Part shown: positions 27,591-36,880 of the stretch, one piece after another
Position numbering within the stretch: position 1 is the first letter of the stretch
How the letters are laid out: each line of letters starts with the position of its first letter
Source: Streptomyces nodosus
Lineage (GTDB): Bacteria; Actinomycetota; Actinomycetes; Streptomycetales; Streptomycetaceae
Assembly: GCF_008704995.1 (NCBI RefSeq)
Contig: NZ_CP023747.1
Location: 1,886,501-1,950,500 of the forward strand
Reading direction: 5' to 3'
DNA length: 64,000 nt
Program-made: the position numbers and the translations under genes
The notes under the pieces: model-generated
What the model was told of the DNA's origin: nothing
The model's database searches: none
Seen by the model: the letters and a program-made list of their open reading frames with translations, nothing else

Positions 27591-29009
27591 ATGACCGACA
27601 TCGCTTTCGCGTGGTCCGCGCTGGGCGGCGATGCCGCCCTTCTCCCGCGGATCACCACCGTGGTACGGGAAGGCGTGCTTCCGGCGCGCCTTCCCGTACG
27701 GAAACTGGCCCGCACCTGTGTGGGCGCCTGCGCACTGGCCGCCGCCGAGCTGGGGGCGCTGCGGGCGGGGCTCGCCGAGGTGCCGGAGGTCCGGGTGGAC
27801 GACGGGGCCGTGGCCGCCGCCTTCCACAGTGAACGGCATCTGCGGGTCGACGGCCGCGAACCCGTCACCTTCGCCCCGCTGTCGCGGTTCTGGCGCACGG
27901 CGGACGGCTGGGTGCGCACCCACGCCAACTACCCGCACCACCGGGAGCGGCTGCTGCGCGCCCTCTCCCTGACGGCGGACACCTCCGTGGAGACGGTGGC
28001 CGCCGTACTCGCGGAACGGCCGGCCGCCGAGGTCGAGGAGACCGTGTACGCGGCCGGGGGCCTCGCCGTCGCGCTGCGCACCCCTGAGGAGTGGGCCGCA
28101 CATGGGCAGGGCATCGCGGTGGCCGCCCGTCCGCTGGTCGAACGGGAACGGCTGGACAGTGCACCGGCGCGGGTGCACACGCCCGTCGAGACCGCTCCTC
28201 TGCTGCCCGCCGCCGGACTGCGGGTGCTCGATCTGACCCGGGTCATCGCCGGCCCGGAGGCCACCCGCGCGCTGGCGCTGCTCGGCGCGGACGTCCTGCG
28301 GATCGACAGCCCCCTCCTGCCCGAACTCCCCGACCACCACGCCGACATGGACTTCGGCAAGCGGTCCACCACGCTGGATCTGTCGACGGCCGGGGACCGG
28401 CGCACCTTCGAGGAGCTGCTGGCCCGGACGGATGTCGTCGTCACCGGCTACCGGCCCGGGGCGCTGGACCGCTGGGGGCTCTCCCCCGAACTGCTGGCCG
28501 AGCGGCGGCCCGGCCTCGTGGTGGCGCAGCTGTCCGCCTGGGGCGCCTACGGACCCTGGGGCGGGCGACGGGCCTTCGACAGCCTGGTGCAGGTGGCCAC
28601 CGGTATCGCGGTCACCGAGGGTTCGGCGGAGCGGCCGGGCGCGCTGCCCGCGCAGGCCCTCGATCACGGCACCGGGTTCCTGCTGGCGGCGGCGGTCCTG
28701 AGGGCGCTGACCGACCAGGCGCGGGAGGGCGGCAGCCGGGTCGCACGGCTGGCCCTGGCACGGACGGCACACTGGCTGACCGGCGACACCGAACCGGCCG
28801 GCGACGGCCCGCAGCCCACTGACCCCCGACTCGCCGCCCCCTGGCTCACGGAGACCGACAGCCCACTGGGCCGGCTGCGGTACGCGCTGCCCCCGGTCCG
28901 TTTCACCTCCGGCCCCACCGACTGGACCCGGCCACCGGGACGCTGGGGCCAGGACCCGGCACGGTGGGAGCCGGACGATGGCGCTTCCCGGCCGGGGCCG
29001 CCGCTCTGA
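27591..29009 (+). CDS. CoA transferase family III, halves in reversed order
   Basis: A 472-residue CaiB/BaiF-like protein. The family's usual N-terminal signature appears only at about residue 207 (GLRVLDLTRVIAGPEATRAL, then LLGADVLRIDSP), followed by VVTGYRPGALDRWGL. The first 200 residues instead resemble the usual C-terminal half (FWRTADGWVRTHANYPHHRE and later VYAAGGLAVALRTPEEW). Normal members run in the opposite order, so this looks like a circular permutation or a split-and-rejoined pair. The acyl-CoA substrate is unknown. A catalytic Asp candidate is in QALDHGTGF. Confidence 0.8.
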   Translation: MTDIAFAWSALGGDAALLPRITTVVREGVLPARLPVRKLARTCVGACALAAAELGALRAGLAEVPEVRVDDGAVAAAFHSERHLRVDGREPVTFAPLSRFWRTADGWVRTHANYPHHRERLLRALSLTADTSVETVAAVLAERPAAEVEETVYAAGGLAVALRTPEEWAAHGQGIAVAARPLVERERLDSAPARVHTPVETAPLLPAAGLRVLDLTRVIAGPEATRALALLGADVLRIDSPLLPELPDHHADMDFGKRSTTLDLSTAGDRRTFEELLARTDVVVTGYRPGALDRWGLSPELLAERRPGLVVAQLSAWGAYGPWGGRRAFDSLVQVATGIAVTEGSAERPGALPAQALDHGTGFLLAAAVLRALTDQAREGGSRVARLALARTAHWLTGDTEPAGDGPQPTDPRLAAPWLTETDSPLGRLRYALPPVRFTSGPTDWTRPPGRWGQDPARWEPDDGASRPGPPL

Positions 29010-29071
29010 CGTGCATCTTTCATACAGGCTCTGCGCCCCGTGCTCGCCGAGGACGAACCCGCACGGGCTTA

Positions 29072-29233
29072 GAGCTCCGAACAAAAGTGGGGTCCGATCA
29101 GCGGGCGGTGTCCGGTGCATGCGATCGCAAGGCGCCGGAAGGTCCTTGTAGCGGAGCTACCAGGGCCTTCCGGCAACGCGGCGAGCGTGCGTGCCGGGCG
29201 CCGCCCGCCGGGCCCCACTTTTGTTCGGAGCTC
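29072..29233. mobile_element. MITE-like inverted-repeat element
   Basis: 162 bp bounded by perfect 21-bp terminal inverted repeats (29072-29092 and 29213-29233) and flanked on both sides by TTA (29069-29071, 29234-29236), a probable target duplication. The interior is itself a long imperfect palindrome with a GCCGGAAGG/CCTTCCGGC core. It encodes no protein. It lies between convergent genes and could also act as a two-way terminator. Confidence 0.7.
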
Positions 29234-29269
29234 TTAGGGCGGCCCGGGCTCCCCGGGCCGCCCACCGGG

Positions 29270-30850
29270 TCAGTCGAGGCCGGGCACCTTGGTGGGCAGG
29301 CCGAACCAGCTGATGGCCAGCTTCCCGACCTGCTCATCGGTCAGCGCACCCCGGAAGGCCCAGACGTCGTCGATCAGGCCGGGGAAGTACTCGCCCCAGA
29401 TCCCGTCGGTCTTGGCGCGGCCGATCTGGAAGGACCCGGTCGCCTCGAAGGCGTGCGTGTTCTCGGCCCGGGAGGCCTGGTCCTGAAGTATTCCGTTGAC
29501 ATACAGGCGGGCCTGCTCGGCAGGTCCGTCGTAGACGACGGCCAGGTGGGTCCAGTCCCGGACGTCGTAGAACTCGCTGTTCGTCACCCGGACGACCGTC
29601 GCGTCCGCGTCGTCCCTGTCCGGCACCGCCAACTCCCAGCGGCCGCTCCCCGGGTTCGCGAGGTCCGGCACGAAGCGCACCGTGAAGGCGCTCTGGACGG
29701 CGCCCTCGGCGCTGACCAGCGCGACACTGTTCTGCGGCAGCGCGGAGGCCTGTGCCCAGGCGGTGACGGTGTAGCTGCCACTGGTGTCGATCGGTACGGA
29801 CGTCGTGGCCGCGTAGCCGTCGACGCCGTCCAGTTCCAGGCTGCCGAAGTCGATGAACGCGGCATCCGACTGCCTGGCGCCGCCGTTCAGCGTGAGCGCG
29901 CTGCCTCCGGGCACGTCGTTCGGAGTGGTCACCGGGCCGGTCCCGTCGGTCTCCTCGAACATCCAGCGGCCCTCGACCTCGACCGTGCGCCCGGGCTCGG
30001 GCTCAGGCTCAGGCCCGGACTTCACCCGGAACTGGTACGTGCTGACCCCACTGGCGTTGCCCGCCCGGTCGAACGCCTGGGCGGTGATGAAGTTCGGCCC
30101 GGACTTCTCCGGCACGATCTGGATGTCCCTGGCGGCACCGGCCGACGTCGTGATCGTGTTCTTGGGGGTGGGGGCGCTGTTGATGCCGTACCAGTACGTG
30201 GTCACATCGCTGTCGGCGCCCTGGATGGTGAAGGTGCCGGGCCTGCCCACTCCGTCGTACCACGGGTCCTCAGGATCCTTCGGATCAGAGGCCGGGTAGT
30301 CCTCCGACGAGATCACCGGTGCCTTCGGAGCCTGGGTGTCGTAGGAGAAGTAACAGGCCGTCTGCTCACCCGAGGACGACCACGGCGAGTACCGGGTCCC
30401 GTCATAGGCGCGGGCGCGCCAGTGGATCTGCTGGTTCTTCGGCACATCGGCGGGCAGGTTCATCGAGAAGCTGGACCCGGACATCCTGTACGAGGTCAGT
30501 GCCGGCTTCCACCGCGGGATCACCCCCTTGCCGTCCCCGGAATCCCACGATGCCTGGAACTCGACCGCGACCCTGTCACCGTCCGGGTCGGTGACGTCGT
30601 TCGCGGAGATCTGGCCCAGGCTGCGCACATACGCAGGGTCCGACGGACCCGTGCAGGTGCCGCCGTACTCCATCGTCAGCTGCGACATCGTGATCTGCGG
30701 CGGCGGCTGGTCGGACTGCGCCGACCTCACCGCGACCGGCACAGCGGCCGCAGCCTCACCACTCCCCAGGGCCGGAACCGCTCCCGCGGCCAGCAGCACG
30801 CTCAGCAGCGCCCCGACGGCTCTGCCCCCACCCGGCAATCCGGTCCTCAT
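29270..30850 (-). CDS. Secreted LamG-domain protein
   Basis: A 526-residue protein with a signal peptide (residues 1-35, hydrophobic ALLSVLLAAGAVPALG). Residues 50-270 are beta-rich repeats of the fibronectin/Ig-like type with two Cys (GGTCTG, TACYF). Residues 290-510 are a LamG/concanavalin A-like domain (GSLELDGVDGYAATTSVPID, then WTHLAVVYDGPAEQARLYVN). The segment EPEPEPG is a linker between the parts. There is no anchor motif. It probably binds carbohydrate or protein outside the cell. LamG proteins in Streptomyces often continue into toxin or RHS domains; this one stops after LamG. Confidence 0.85.
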   Translation of the reverse strand: MRTGLPGGGRAVGALLSVLLAAGAVPALGSGEAAAAVPVAVRSAQSDQPPPQITMSQLTMEYGGTCTGPSDPAYVRSLGQISANDVTDPDGDRVAVEFQASWDSGDGKGVIPRWKPALTSYRMSGSSFSMNLPADVPKNQQIHWRARAYDGTRYSPWSSSGEQTACYFSYDTQAPKAPVISSEDYPASDPKDPEDPWYDGVGRPGTFTIQGADSDVTTYWYGINSAPTPKNTITTSAGAARDIQIVPEKSGPNFITAQAFDRAGNASGVSTYQFRVKSGPEPEPEPGRTVEVEGRWMFEETDGTGPVTTPNDVPGGSALTLNGGARQSDAAFIDFGSLELDGVDGYAATTSVPIDTSGSYTVTAWAQASALPQNSVALVSAEGAVQSAFTVRFVPDLANPGSGRWELAVPDRDDADATVVRVTNSEFYDVRDWTHLAVVYDGPAEQARLYVNGILQDQASRAENTHAFEATGSFQIGRAKTDGIWGEYFPGLIDDVWAFRGALTDEQVGKLAISWFGLPTKVPGLD

Positions 30851-30993
30851 TCCTGCCCCACCCCATCCACAGCGCCTTCACAGTTGTCTTCCGTAACTAA
30901 GGCCCATGGACGAACGGACGGTCAACAGGATTGAAACGGACATCAGTTGATCAAGTTCGGTAAGCGGATGTGAGCATCGATACGTTTACGTCC

Positions 30994-31707
30994 TCACGCC
31001 CCGACCGTCCGCAACAGCGTCCCGGCCGCATAGGTGATCCCCATCGCCAGCGCCCCGCCGGCCACGTTCCGTAGTACCGCGCGCGCCGGCTTCGCCGCTC
31101 CCAGGCGGGCGCTGGTCCAGCCGGTGACGACCAGGGCGGCCAGGACGGAGGCCACCGTCACCGGGAGCCGCACGGTCTGGGGTGGGAGGACGATCGCCAG
31201 CAGGGGCAGCAGCGCGCCCGCCGTGAAGGCCAGAAAACTCGCCCAGGCCGCGTGCCACGGGTTGGTCAGCGCATCGGGGTTGATGCCGAGCTCCACGCTG
31301 GCGTGGGCGCGCAGCGCGTCCCGCTCCGTCAGCTGGATCGCCGCCTCCCGGGCCACCCTCCGGGACAGCCCCCGGTCCATCAGCAGCCCGGTCAGCTCCT
31401 GGAGCTCGGCCTCCGGCTGCTCCCGCAACTCCTGCCGCTCCATGGCCAGTGCCGCCTTCTCGGAGTCCCGCTGGGTCGACACCGACACGAACTCGCCCGT
31501 GGCCATGGACATGGAGCCGGCCAGCAGCCCGGCGAGACCCGCCGCCAGCAGGGTGGAGCGCTCCGTCGTCGCGCCCGCGACACCGACCACCAGGCCGGCG
31601 GTGGAGACGATCCCGTCGTTGGCGCCGAGGACCGCGGCCCGCAGCCAGTTCAGCCGCTCCCCGAGCGCACCCCCGTGTGCCTCGTCATGCGTCGCTGATT
31701 CCGTCAC
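30994..31707 (-). CDS. VIT1/CCC1 family iron/manganese transporter
   Basis: A 237-residue membrane protein with about five helices. The first helix region LRAAVLGANDGIVSTAGLVV is the family signature, and a cytosolic Glu-rich helix pair (MERQELREQPEAELQEL) corresponds to the metal-binding domain of plant VIT1. Members move Fe2+ or Mn2+ out of the cytosol. No iron box was seen upstream. Confidence 0.9.
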   Translation of the reverse strand: MTESATHDEAHGGALGERLNWLRAAVLGANDGIVSTAGLVVGVAGATTERSTLLAAGLAGLLAGSMSMATGEFVSVSTQRDSEKAALAMERQELREQPEAELQELTGLLMDRGLSRRVAREAAIQLTERDALRAHASVELGINPDALTNPWHAAWASFLAFTAGALLPLLAIVLPPQTVRLPVTVASVLAALVVTGWTSARLGAAKPARAVLRNVAGGALAMGITYAAGTLLRTVGA

Positions 31708-31990
31708 ACCGGGAGAATGGCACCCCGGACGGCACCGTCACCGCACCGACCCGCCCCGCGGCACCTCGGGCCGGTGACAGCAACGCCCCGCGGCCACCGC
31801 ACCGCGGCTCCAACGGGTGGCGTGTGCGGGGACCTTGACGTGTCGACAAGGCGTGCCGCGTGGAAGCGGTGGTGAACTCGGCGGGGGTGTCGCGCCGTTG
31901 TGCATGGCCCGGGAGAAGGGGCGGCGTCGACGGGCCTCGGGGTGCGGGTATGTGCGGGGGTGTCAGGCGGGGCCCGTATCCTCAGTGACC

Positions 31991-33004
31991 ATGCTCGAAG
32001 ACCGTACGACCACAGCGCACCCGGGCGGCTGGCCGACCGCGTACCCCGAGGGGTATGCGGTCGTCGACGTGGAGACCACCGGACTCGCCCGGGACGACCG
32101 GATCATCTCGGCCGCCGTCTACCGGCTGGACGCACGCGGCGAGGTCGAGGACCACTGGTACACGCTGGTCAACCCGGAGCGCGACCCGGGACCCGTCTGG
32201 ATCCACGGTCTGACGAGCGAGACGCTCGCCGGGGCGCCGCTCTTCCGTGACATCGCCGAGGAGTTCGCCGCCCGGCTCTCCGGCCGTGTACTGGTCGCCC
32301 ACAACGCGGTCTTCGACTGGTCGATGATCGCCCGGGAGTACGCACGCGCGGAGCGTGAGGCCCCGGTCCGTCAGCGGCTGTGCACCATCGCGCTCTCCAA
32401 GGAGCTGGGCCTGCCGCTGGCCAACCACAAGCTGGAGACGCTGGCCGCGCACTTCGGCGTCGTCCAGCAGCGGGCGCACCACGCGCTGGACGACGCCCGG
32501 GTGCTGGCCGAGGCGTTCCGGCCGAGTCTGCGGGCCGCCGCGCGGGACGGCGTACGCCTTCCACTGCTGGAGTGCCGCCCGCTGACCGAGTGGTCCGCCT
32601 CCCCCACGATCGGGCGGCAGTCCACCGGGGGCTACCGGGGGGCCGCCGCCTGGCGCCCGTCCCGCAAGCGCCCCGCCTGCCCCTACCCCAACCCGGGACG
32701 CTACCAGGAGGGCAAACCCCTCAAACAGGGCATGCGGATCGCCTTCTCCGGTGACACCTCCACCGAGCGGGACCTGCTGGAGGACCGGGCCGTCGAGGCG
32801 GGACTCCATGTGGCGACGAGCCTGTCCCGGCTCACCAGCCTGCTGGTCACCAATGATCCCGACTCGGGCACCTCCAAGACGGTCAAGGCCCGGCAGTTCG
32901 GGACGCCGGTGGTCGACGAGGCGGCGTTCGGGCAACTGCTGAGGGACGTGGAGCCGGCCGCCGGGCAGCCGGGAGCGGCGGCACCGGCGCCGGAGCGGCG
33001 CTGA
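31991..33004 (+). CDS. DEDDh 3'-5' exonuclease with C-terminal BRCT region
   Basis: A 337-residue DnaQ-like nuclease. Exo I is VVDVETTGL with Asp and Glu near residues 25-27. Exo II is VAHNAVFDWSMI near 105. Exo III is HHALDDARV near 165, with the DEDDh His. Residues 245-320 resemble a BRCT domain (MRIAFSGDTSTERDLLEDRA, LVTNDPDSGTSKTVKARQ). This pairing is known in actinobacterial DEDDh proteins of unclear role, distinct from the replicative DnaQ subunit. The ATG at 31991 is chosen because the text upstream lacks domain-like sequence. Confidence 0.88.
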   Translation: MLEDRTTTAHPGGWPTAYPEGYAVVDVETTGLARDDRIISAAVYRLDARGEVEDHWYTLVNPERDPGPVWIHGLTSETLAGAPLFRDIAEEFAARLSGRVLVAHNAVFDWSMIAREYARAEREAPVRQRLCTIALSKELGLPLANHKLETLAAHFGVVQQRAHHALDDARVLAEAFRPSLRAAARDGVRLPLLECRPLTEWSASPTIGRQSTGGYRGAAAWRPSRKRPACPYPNPGRYQEGKPLKQGMRIAFSGDTSTERDLLEDRAVEAGLHVATSLSRLTSLLVTNDPDSGTSKTVKARQFGTPVVDEAAFGQLLRDVEPAAGQPGAAAPAPERR

Positions 33005-33083
33005 CCGACGTACGGGTGATTGCCGGGCGACTCGCCCGGCACCCGCTCGCCCCGCGCGACGGCGACGGCCCACCCTGTGGCGC

Positions 33084-33317
33084 ATGGCGAGATGCGAAGT
33101 CTGCGGCAACGACTACGGAATGACCTTCGAGGTGCATGCGCAGGGCGCGGTGCACGTCTTCGACTGCTTCTCCTGCGCCATCCACCGCATGGCCCCCGTG
33201 TGCGAACACTGCCGGGTGCAGATCATCGGCCAGGGCGTCGAGGTCGAGGGCCACTGGTACTGCGGAGCCCACTGCGCCCGCGCCGAGGGGAGGACCGGAA
33301 TCGTCGACCGGGTCTGA
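33084..33317 (+). CDS. Small zinc-ribbon/LIM-like Cys-rich protein
   Basis: A 77-residue protein with four zinc-ligand pairs: CEVCGNDYG, CFSCAIHRM, CEHCRVQIIG and CGAHCARAEG. This spacing resembles a LIM-type double zinc finger. The function is unknown. It stands alone between the exonuclease and SURF1 genes. Small Cys-rich proteins of this kind often act as adaptor or redox proteins; nothing here decides. Confidence 0.8.
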   Translation: MARCEVCGNDYGMTFEVHAQGAVHVFDCFSCAIHRMAPVCEHCRVQIIGQGVEVEGHWYCGAHCARAEGRTGIVDRV

Positions 33318-33350
33318 GGCCACCCCCCTCACCGCACCCCACGTACCGAG

Positions 33351-34154
33351 ATGTACGGTCGTGGGGTGTACCGCTTCCTGTTGTCCCGGCAATGGGTGAT
33401 CCTCACCCTTGTCGCCCTCGCGCTCATCCCGACGATGATCGAGCTGGGCTTCTGGCAGCTGCACCGCCATGAGCACAAGGTCGCGCTGAACAAGGTGATC
33501 GGTGACTCGCTCGCGGCGAAGCCGGTGCCGGTCGAGTCGCTCACCTCGCCCGGGGCGACGATCCCCCACCAGGACCTGTACCACCGGGTGACGGCCGTGG
33601 GCTCCTTCGACACCGCGCACGAGGTCGTGGTGCGGCGCCGCACCAACGCGGACGGCAACGTCGGCTATCACGTGCTGACCCCCTTCGTCCTCACCGACGG
33701 CCGGATCCTCATGGTCAACCGGGGCTGGGTCCCCGCCGACGGCGCCCAGACCGCCTTCCCCGAGATCCCGGCACCCGCCCGGGGCGAGATCACGGTCACC
33801 GGCCGGCTGATGCCCGACGAGACGACCGCGCGGAGCGGCATCAAGAACGTGCAGGGACTGCCGGACCGCCAGGTCATGCTGATCAGCGGCGCGGAGCAGG
33901 CGAAGCGCCTCGGCAAGGAGGTCCTCGGCGGCTATGTCGAGCTGACCTCTCCCGCGCCCCGGGGCGACAGCCCCGAGCTGATCCCCGACCCCGGACACAG
34001 CGACATCGGCCCGCACATGGCGTACGCGATCCAGTGGTGGCTGTTCTCCGCGGGCGTCCCGGTCGGCTGGTTCGTCCTGGCCCGCCGTGAGGCACGCGAC
34101 CGCACCGAGGAGGAGAAGCGGACGAGCGGGGAACCGGCACCCGTCGCGGTCTGA
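33351..34154 (+). CDS. SURF1-family cytochrome oxidase assembly protein
   Basis: A 267-residue membrane protein with an N-terminal helix (VILTLVALALIPTMIELGFW) and a C-terminal helix (YAIQWWLFSAGVPVGWFVLA) enclosing an extracytoplasmic domain, the SURF1 layout. Signature segments are GFWQLHRHEHK and VNRGWVP. The family helps insert haem into cytochrome c oxidase. ATG at 33351 and GTG at 33366 (VYRFLLSRQW) are both possible starts; the GTG gives the usual family N-terminus but neither has a good ribosome site. Confidence 0.88.
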   Translation: MYGRGVYRFLLSRQWVILTLVALALIPTMIELGFWQLHRHEHKVALNKVIGDSLAAKPVPVESLTSPGATIPHQDLYHRVTAVGSFDTAHEVVVRRRTNADGNVGYHVLTPFVLTDGRILMVNRGWVPADGAQTAFPEIPAPARGEITVTGRLMPDETTARSGIKNVQGLPDRQVMLISGAEQAKRLGKEVLGGYVELTSPAPRGDSPELIPDPGHSDIGPHMAYAIQWWLFSAGVPVGWFVLARREARDRTEEEKRTSGEPAPVAV

Positions 34155-34278
34155 GCCGCCCGGCCCCCGCGACCGCCGCCGCCCGCGGCCACCGGCTCCG
34201 CGAGGCCCGCCGGGCACGGCTCACTCCCCCGGCCGCTCCCCTGATTGCCTCCCCCGCCCACCGGGAAGCGGGAACTCC

Positions 34279-36063
34279 GTGTACCCGCACATCGAGGACT
34301 ACGCGCTCATCGGCGACGAGCAGACCGCGGGCCTGGTCGGCCGGGACGGCTCCGTCGACTGGCTGTGCCTGCCCCGCTTCGACTCGCCCGCCTGCTTCGC
34401 CAGACTGCTCGGCGGCCAGGAGAACGGCCACTGGCGGATCGCTCCCCGGGGCGCCCGGCTGTGCACCCGCCGCGCCTACCGCACCGACACCCTGGTCCTC
34501 GACTCCGAGTGGGACACCCCGGAGGGCACGGTCCGTGTCACCGACTTCATGCCGCAGCGCGACCAGGCCCCCGACTTGGTACGGATCGTCGAAGGCCTGG
34601 ACGGCCGGGTCATCGTGCGCGGGGAACTCCGGCTGCGCTTCGACTACGGCTCGATCGTGCCCTGGGTGCGCCGCACGAACGGCCACCGGGTGGCCGTCGC
34701 GGGGCCCGACGCGGTGTGGCTGCGCAGCCACCCCCCGGTGCGCACCTGGGGCAAGGACTTCGCCACCCACTCCGAGTTCACCGTCGACAAGGGCGAAAAG
34801 GTCGCCTTCGTCCTCACCTGGTACCCCTCGCACCAGCCCCGCCCCGATCTCATCGACCCGTTCGAGGCACTGGACGCCAGCGTGGAGGACTGGCGCGCCT
34901 GGGCGGCACGGTGCCGCTACCGCGGGCCGCACCGGGACGCCGTGGTCCGCTCCCTGATCACCCTGAAGGCCCTCACCTACGCGCCCACCGGCGGCATCGT
35001 CGCCGCCCCCACCACCTCACTCCCGGAGCTGATGGGCGGCGTCCGCAACTGGGACTACCGCTACAGCTGGCTGCGCGACTCCACGCTCACCCTGGGGGCG
35101 CTGCTGGCCGCCGGCTATCTGGAGGAGGCCGAGTCCTGGCGCGACTGGCTGCTGCGCGCGGTCGCCGGCGACCCGGCGGACCTCCAGATCATGTACGGGC
35201 TGTCGGGTGAGCGGCGGCTGCCCGAGTACGAGCTGTCCTGGCTGCCCGGCTTCCACGGCTCGGCGCCGGTCCGGGTCGGCAACGAGGCCGTCAAGCAGCT
35301 CCAGCTGGATGTGTACGGCGAGGTCATCGACTCGCTCACGCTGGCCCAGCGTTCCGGTCTGCCCGCCAAGCCGCACATGTGGCGGGTGCAGTGCGCGCTG
35401 ATGGAGTTCCTGCGCACCGCCTGGCGGCAGCCGGACCAGGGGCTGTGGGAGGTGCGCGGTACGCCCCGGCACTTCGTCTACTCCAAGGTGATGGCCTGGG
35501 TGGCGGCCGACCGTGCGGTCCGCGCGCTGGAGGGCAACCCCCGGCTCGAGGGCGATCTGAAGGGGTGGCGGGCGATGCGCGACGAGGTGCACCGGGAGGT
35601 GTGCGAGCGCGGCTACGACGCCGAGCGGAACACCTTCACCCAGTACTACGGCTCACGCTCGCTCGACGCCTCGCTGCTGCTGATCCCCCGGGTCGGTTTT
35701 CTGCCGCCGGACGACCACCGGGTGCGGGGCACCATCGACGCGGTCTGCGCGGACCTGGCGCACCACGGTTTCCTGCGGCGCTACAGCACGGAGGACTCCG
35801 AGGTGGACCCGCTGCCCGGCGGCGAGGGCGCCTTCATCGTCTGCTCGTTCTGGCTCGCCCAGGCCCTGCACCAGTGCGGCCGCATCCAGGAGGCCCGCGA
35901 ACTGTTCGAACGGCTGGTGGGGATCAGCAACGACCTCGGACTGCTCGCCGAGGAGTACGACCCCGTGAACGGCCGTCAGCTCGGCAACTTCCCGCAGGCC
36001 TTCAGCCATCTCGGCCTGGTGGGCACGGCCCTCGCCCTCTACGGGGACGAGACGGCAGGATAG
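34279..36063 (+). CDS. Glycoside hydrolase family 15 protein
   Basis: A 594-residue cytoplasmic (alpha/alpha)6-barrel enzyme. The N-terminal beta-sandwich starts YPHIEDYALIGDEQTAGLVG, the usual beginning of bacterial GH15 glucoamylase/trehalase-like proteins. The catalytic region has RNWDYRYSWLRDSTLTL near 255 and LLAEEYDPVNGRQLGNFPQA near 560, carrying the general acid/base Glu. No signal peptide is present. Substrate may be trehalose, maltose or glucans; sequence alone cannot decide. GTG at 34279 follows GGGAA. Confidence 0.9.
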   Translation: MYPHIEDYALIGDEQTAGLVGRDGSVDWLCLPRFDSPACFARLLGGQENGHWRIAPRGARLCTRRAYRTDTLVLDSEWDTPEGTVRVTDFMPQRDQAPDLVRIVEGLDGRVIVRGELRLRFDYGSIVPWVRRTNGHRVAVAGPDAVWLRSHPPVRTWGKDFATHSEFTVDKGEKVAFVLTWYPSHQPRPDLIDPFEALDASVEDWRAWAARCRYRGPHRDAVVRSLITLKALTYAPTGGIVAAPTTSLPELMGGVRNWDYRYSWLRDSTLTLGALLAAGYLEEAESWRDWLLRAVAGDPADLQIMYGLSGERRLPEYELSWLPGFHGSAPVRVGNEAVKQLQLDVYGEVIDSLTLAQRSGLPAKPHMWRVQCALMEFLRTAWRQPDQGLWEVRGTPRHFVYSKVMAWVAADRAVRALEGNPRLEGDLKGWRAMRDEVHREVCERGYDAERNTFTQYYGSRSLDASLLLIPRVGFLPPDDHRVRGTIDAVCADLAHHGFLRRYSTEDSEVDPLPGGEGAFIVCSFWLAQALHQCGRIQEARELFERLVGISNDLGLLAEEYDPVNGRQLGNFPQAFSHLGLVGTALALYGDETAG

Positions 36064-36067
36064 GACC

Positions 36068-36820
36068 ATGGATCTTGGACTGAAGGACCGGGTGTACGTG
36101 GTCACCGGCGCCACCCGCGGGCTGGGCAACGCGGCGGCACGGGAACTGGTGGCCGACGGCGCCAAGGTGGTGGTCACGGGCCGCGACAAGCGGCGGACCG
36201 CCGAGGCCGCGGCGGCGCTGGGCGCGAACGCGCTGGGCACGGCCGTCGACAACGCCGACCCCGGGGCACCGGCCCGGGTGATCGCCGCGGCCCGTGAGCT
36301 GGGCGGTGTCGACGGCATCCTGATCAGTGTCGGAGGTCCGCCGCCGGGCCATCTGGCCGACAACACGGACGAGCAGTGGACGGCCGCGTTCGAGTCGGTG
36401 TTCCTGGGTGCGGTGCGAATGGCCCGTGCGGCCGCCGCGGAGCTCACCGAGGGCGGCGTCATCGGCTTTGTGCTGTCCGGTTCCGTGTACGAGCCGATCC
36501 CGGGTCTGACCATCTCCAACGGTCTGCGCCCCGGTCTGGCCGGCTTCGCCAAGTCCCTCGCCGACGAGCTGGGACCGCGCGGCATCCGGGTCGTCGGCCT
36601 GGTCCCCGGCCGTATCGACACGGACCGGGTACGGGAACTGGACGCCCTCTCGGCCGACCCCGTGGCGGCCCGCGCGGCCCAGCAGTCCCGTATTCCGCTG
36701 CGCCGCTACGGCGCCCCGGAGGAGTTCGGCCGCACGGCCGCGTTTCTGCTGTCGCCGGCGGCGTCGTATCTGACGGGCGTCATGATCCCGGTCGACGGCG
36801 GGGCCCTGCACGGGTTCTGA
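36068..36820 (+). CDS. Atypical SDR-family oxidoreductase
   Basis: A 250-residue Rossmann-fold protein 4 bp downstream of the GH15 gene, so likely cotranscribed. It has the cofactor motif TGATRGLGN (residues 13-21), the Ser region VLSGSVYEPI, and the C-terminal GVMIPVDGGALHG. The canonical YxxxK is not seen: the aligned segment is LTISNGLRPGLAGFAK. A branch of FabG-like SDRs has this ISN..R form, so this may be a natural variant with altered chemistry. The substrate is unknown. Confidence 0.82.
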   Translation: MDLGLKDRVYVVTGATRGLGNAAARELVADGAKVVVTGRDKRRTAEAAAALGANALGTAVDNADPGAPARVIAAARELGGVDGILISVGGPPPGHLADNTDEQWTAAFESVFLGAVRMARAAAAELTEGGVIGFVLSGSVYEPIPGLTISNGLRPGLAGFAKSLADELGPRGIRVVGLVPGRIDTDRVRELDALSADPVAARAAQQSRIPLRRYGAPEEFGRTAAFLLSPAASYLTGVMIPVDGGALHGF

Positions 36821-36839
36821 GCGGCCCGGTCCCGGATGC

Positions 36840-36871
36840 CGGGGTGCGACCGGACCGGGGCCGGCACCCCG
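36840..36871. terminator. Possible terminator between convergent genes
   Basis: 8-bp stem CGGGGTGC/GCACCCCG with a 16-nt loop containing further CCGG pairing, between the SDR gene (+) and the AmaP-like gene (-). Confidence 0.45.
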
Positions 36872-36880
36872 CTCCGGGCC

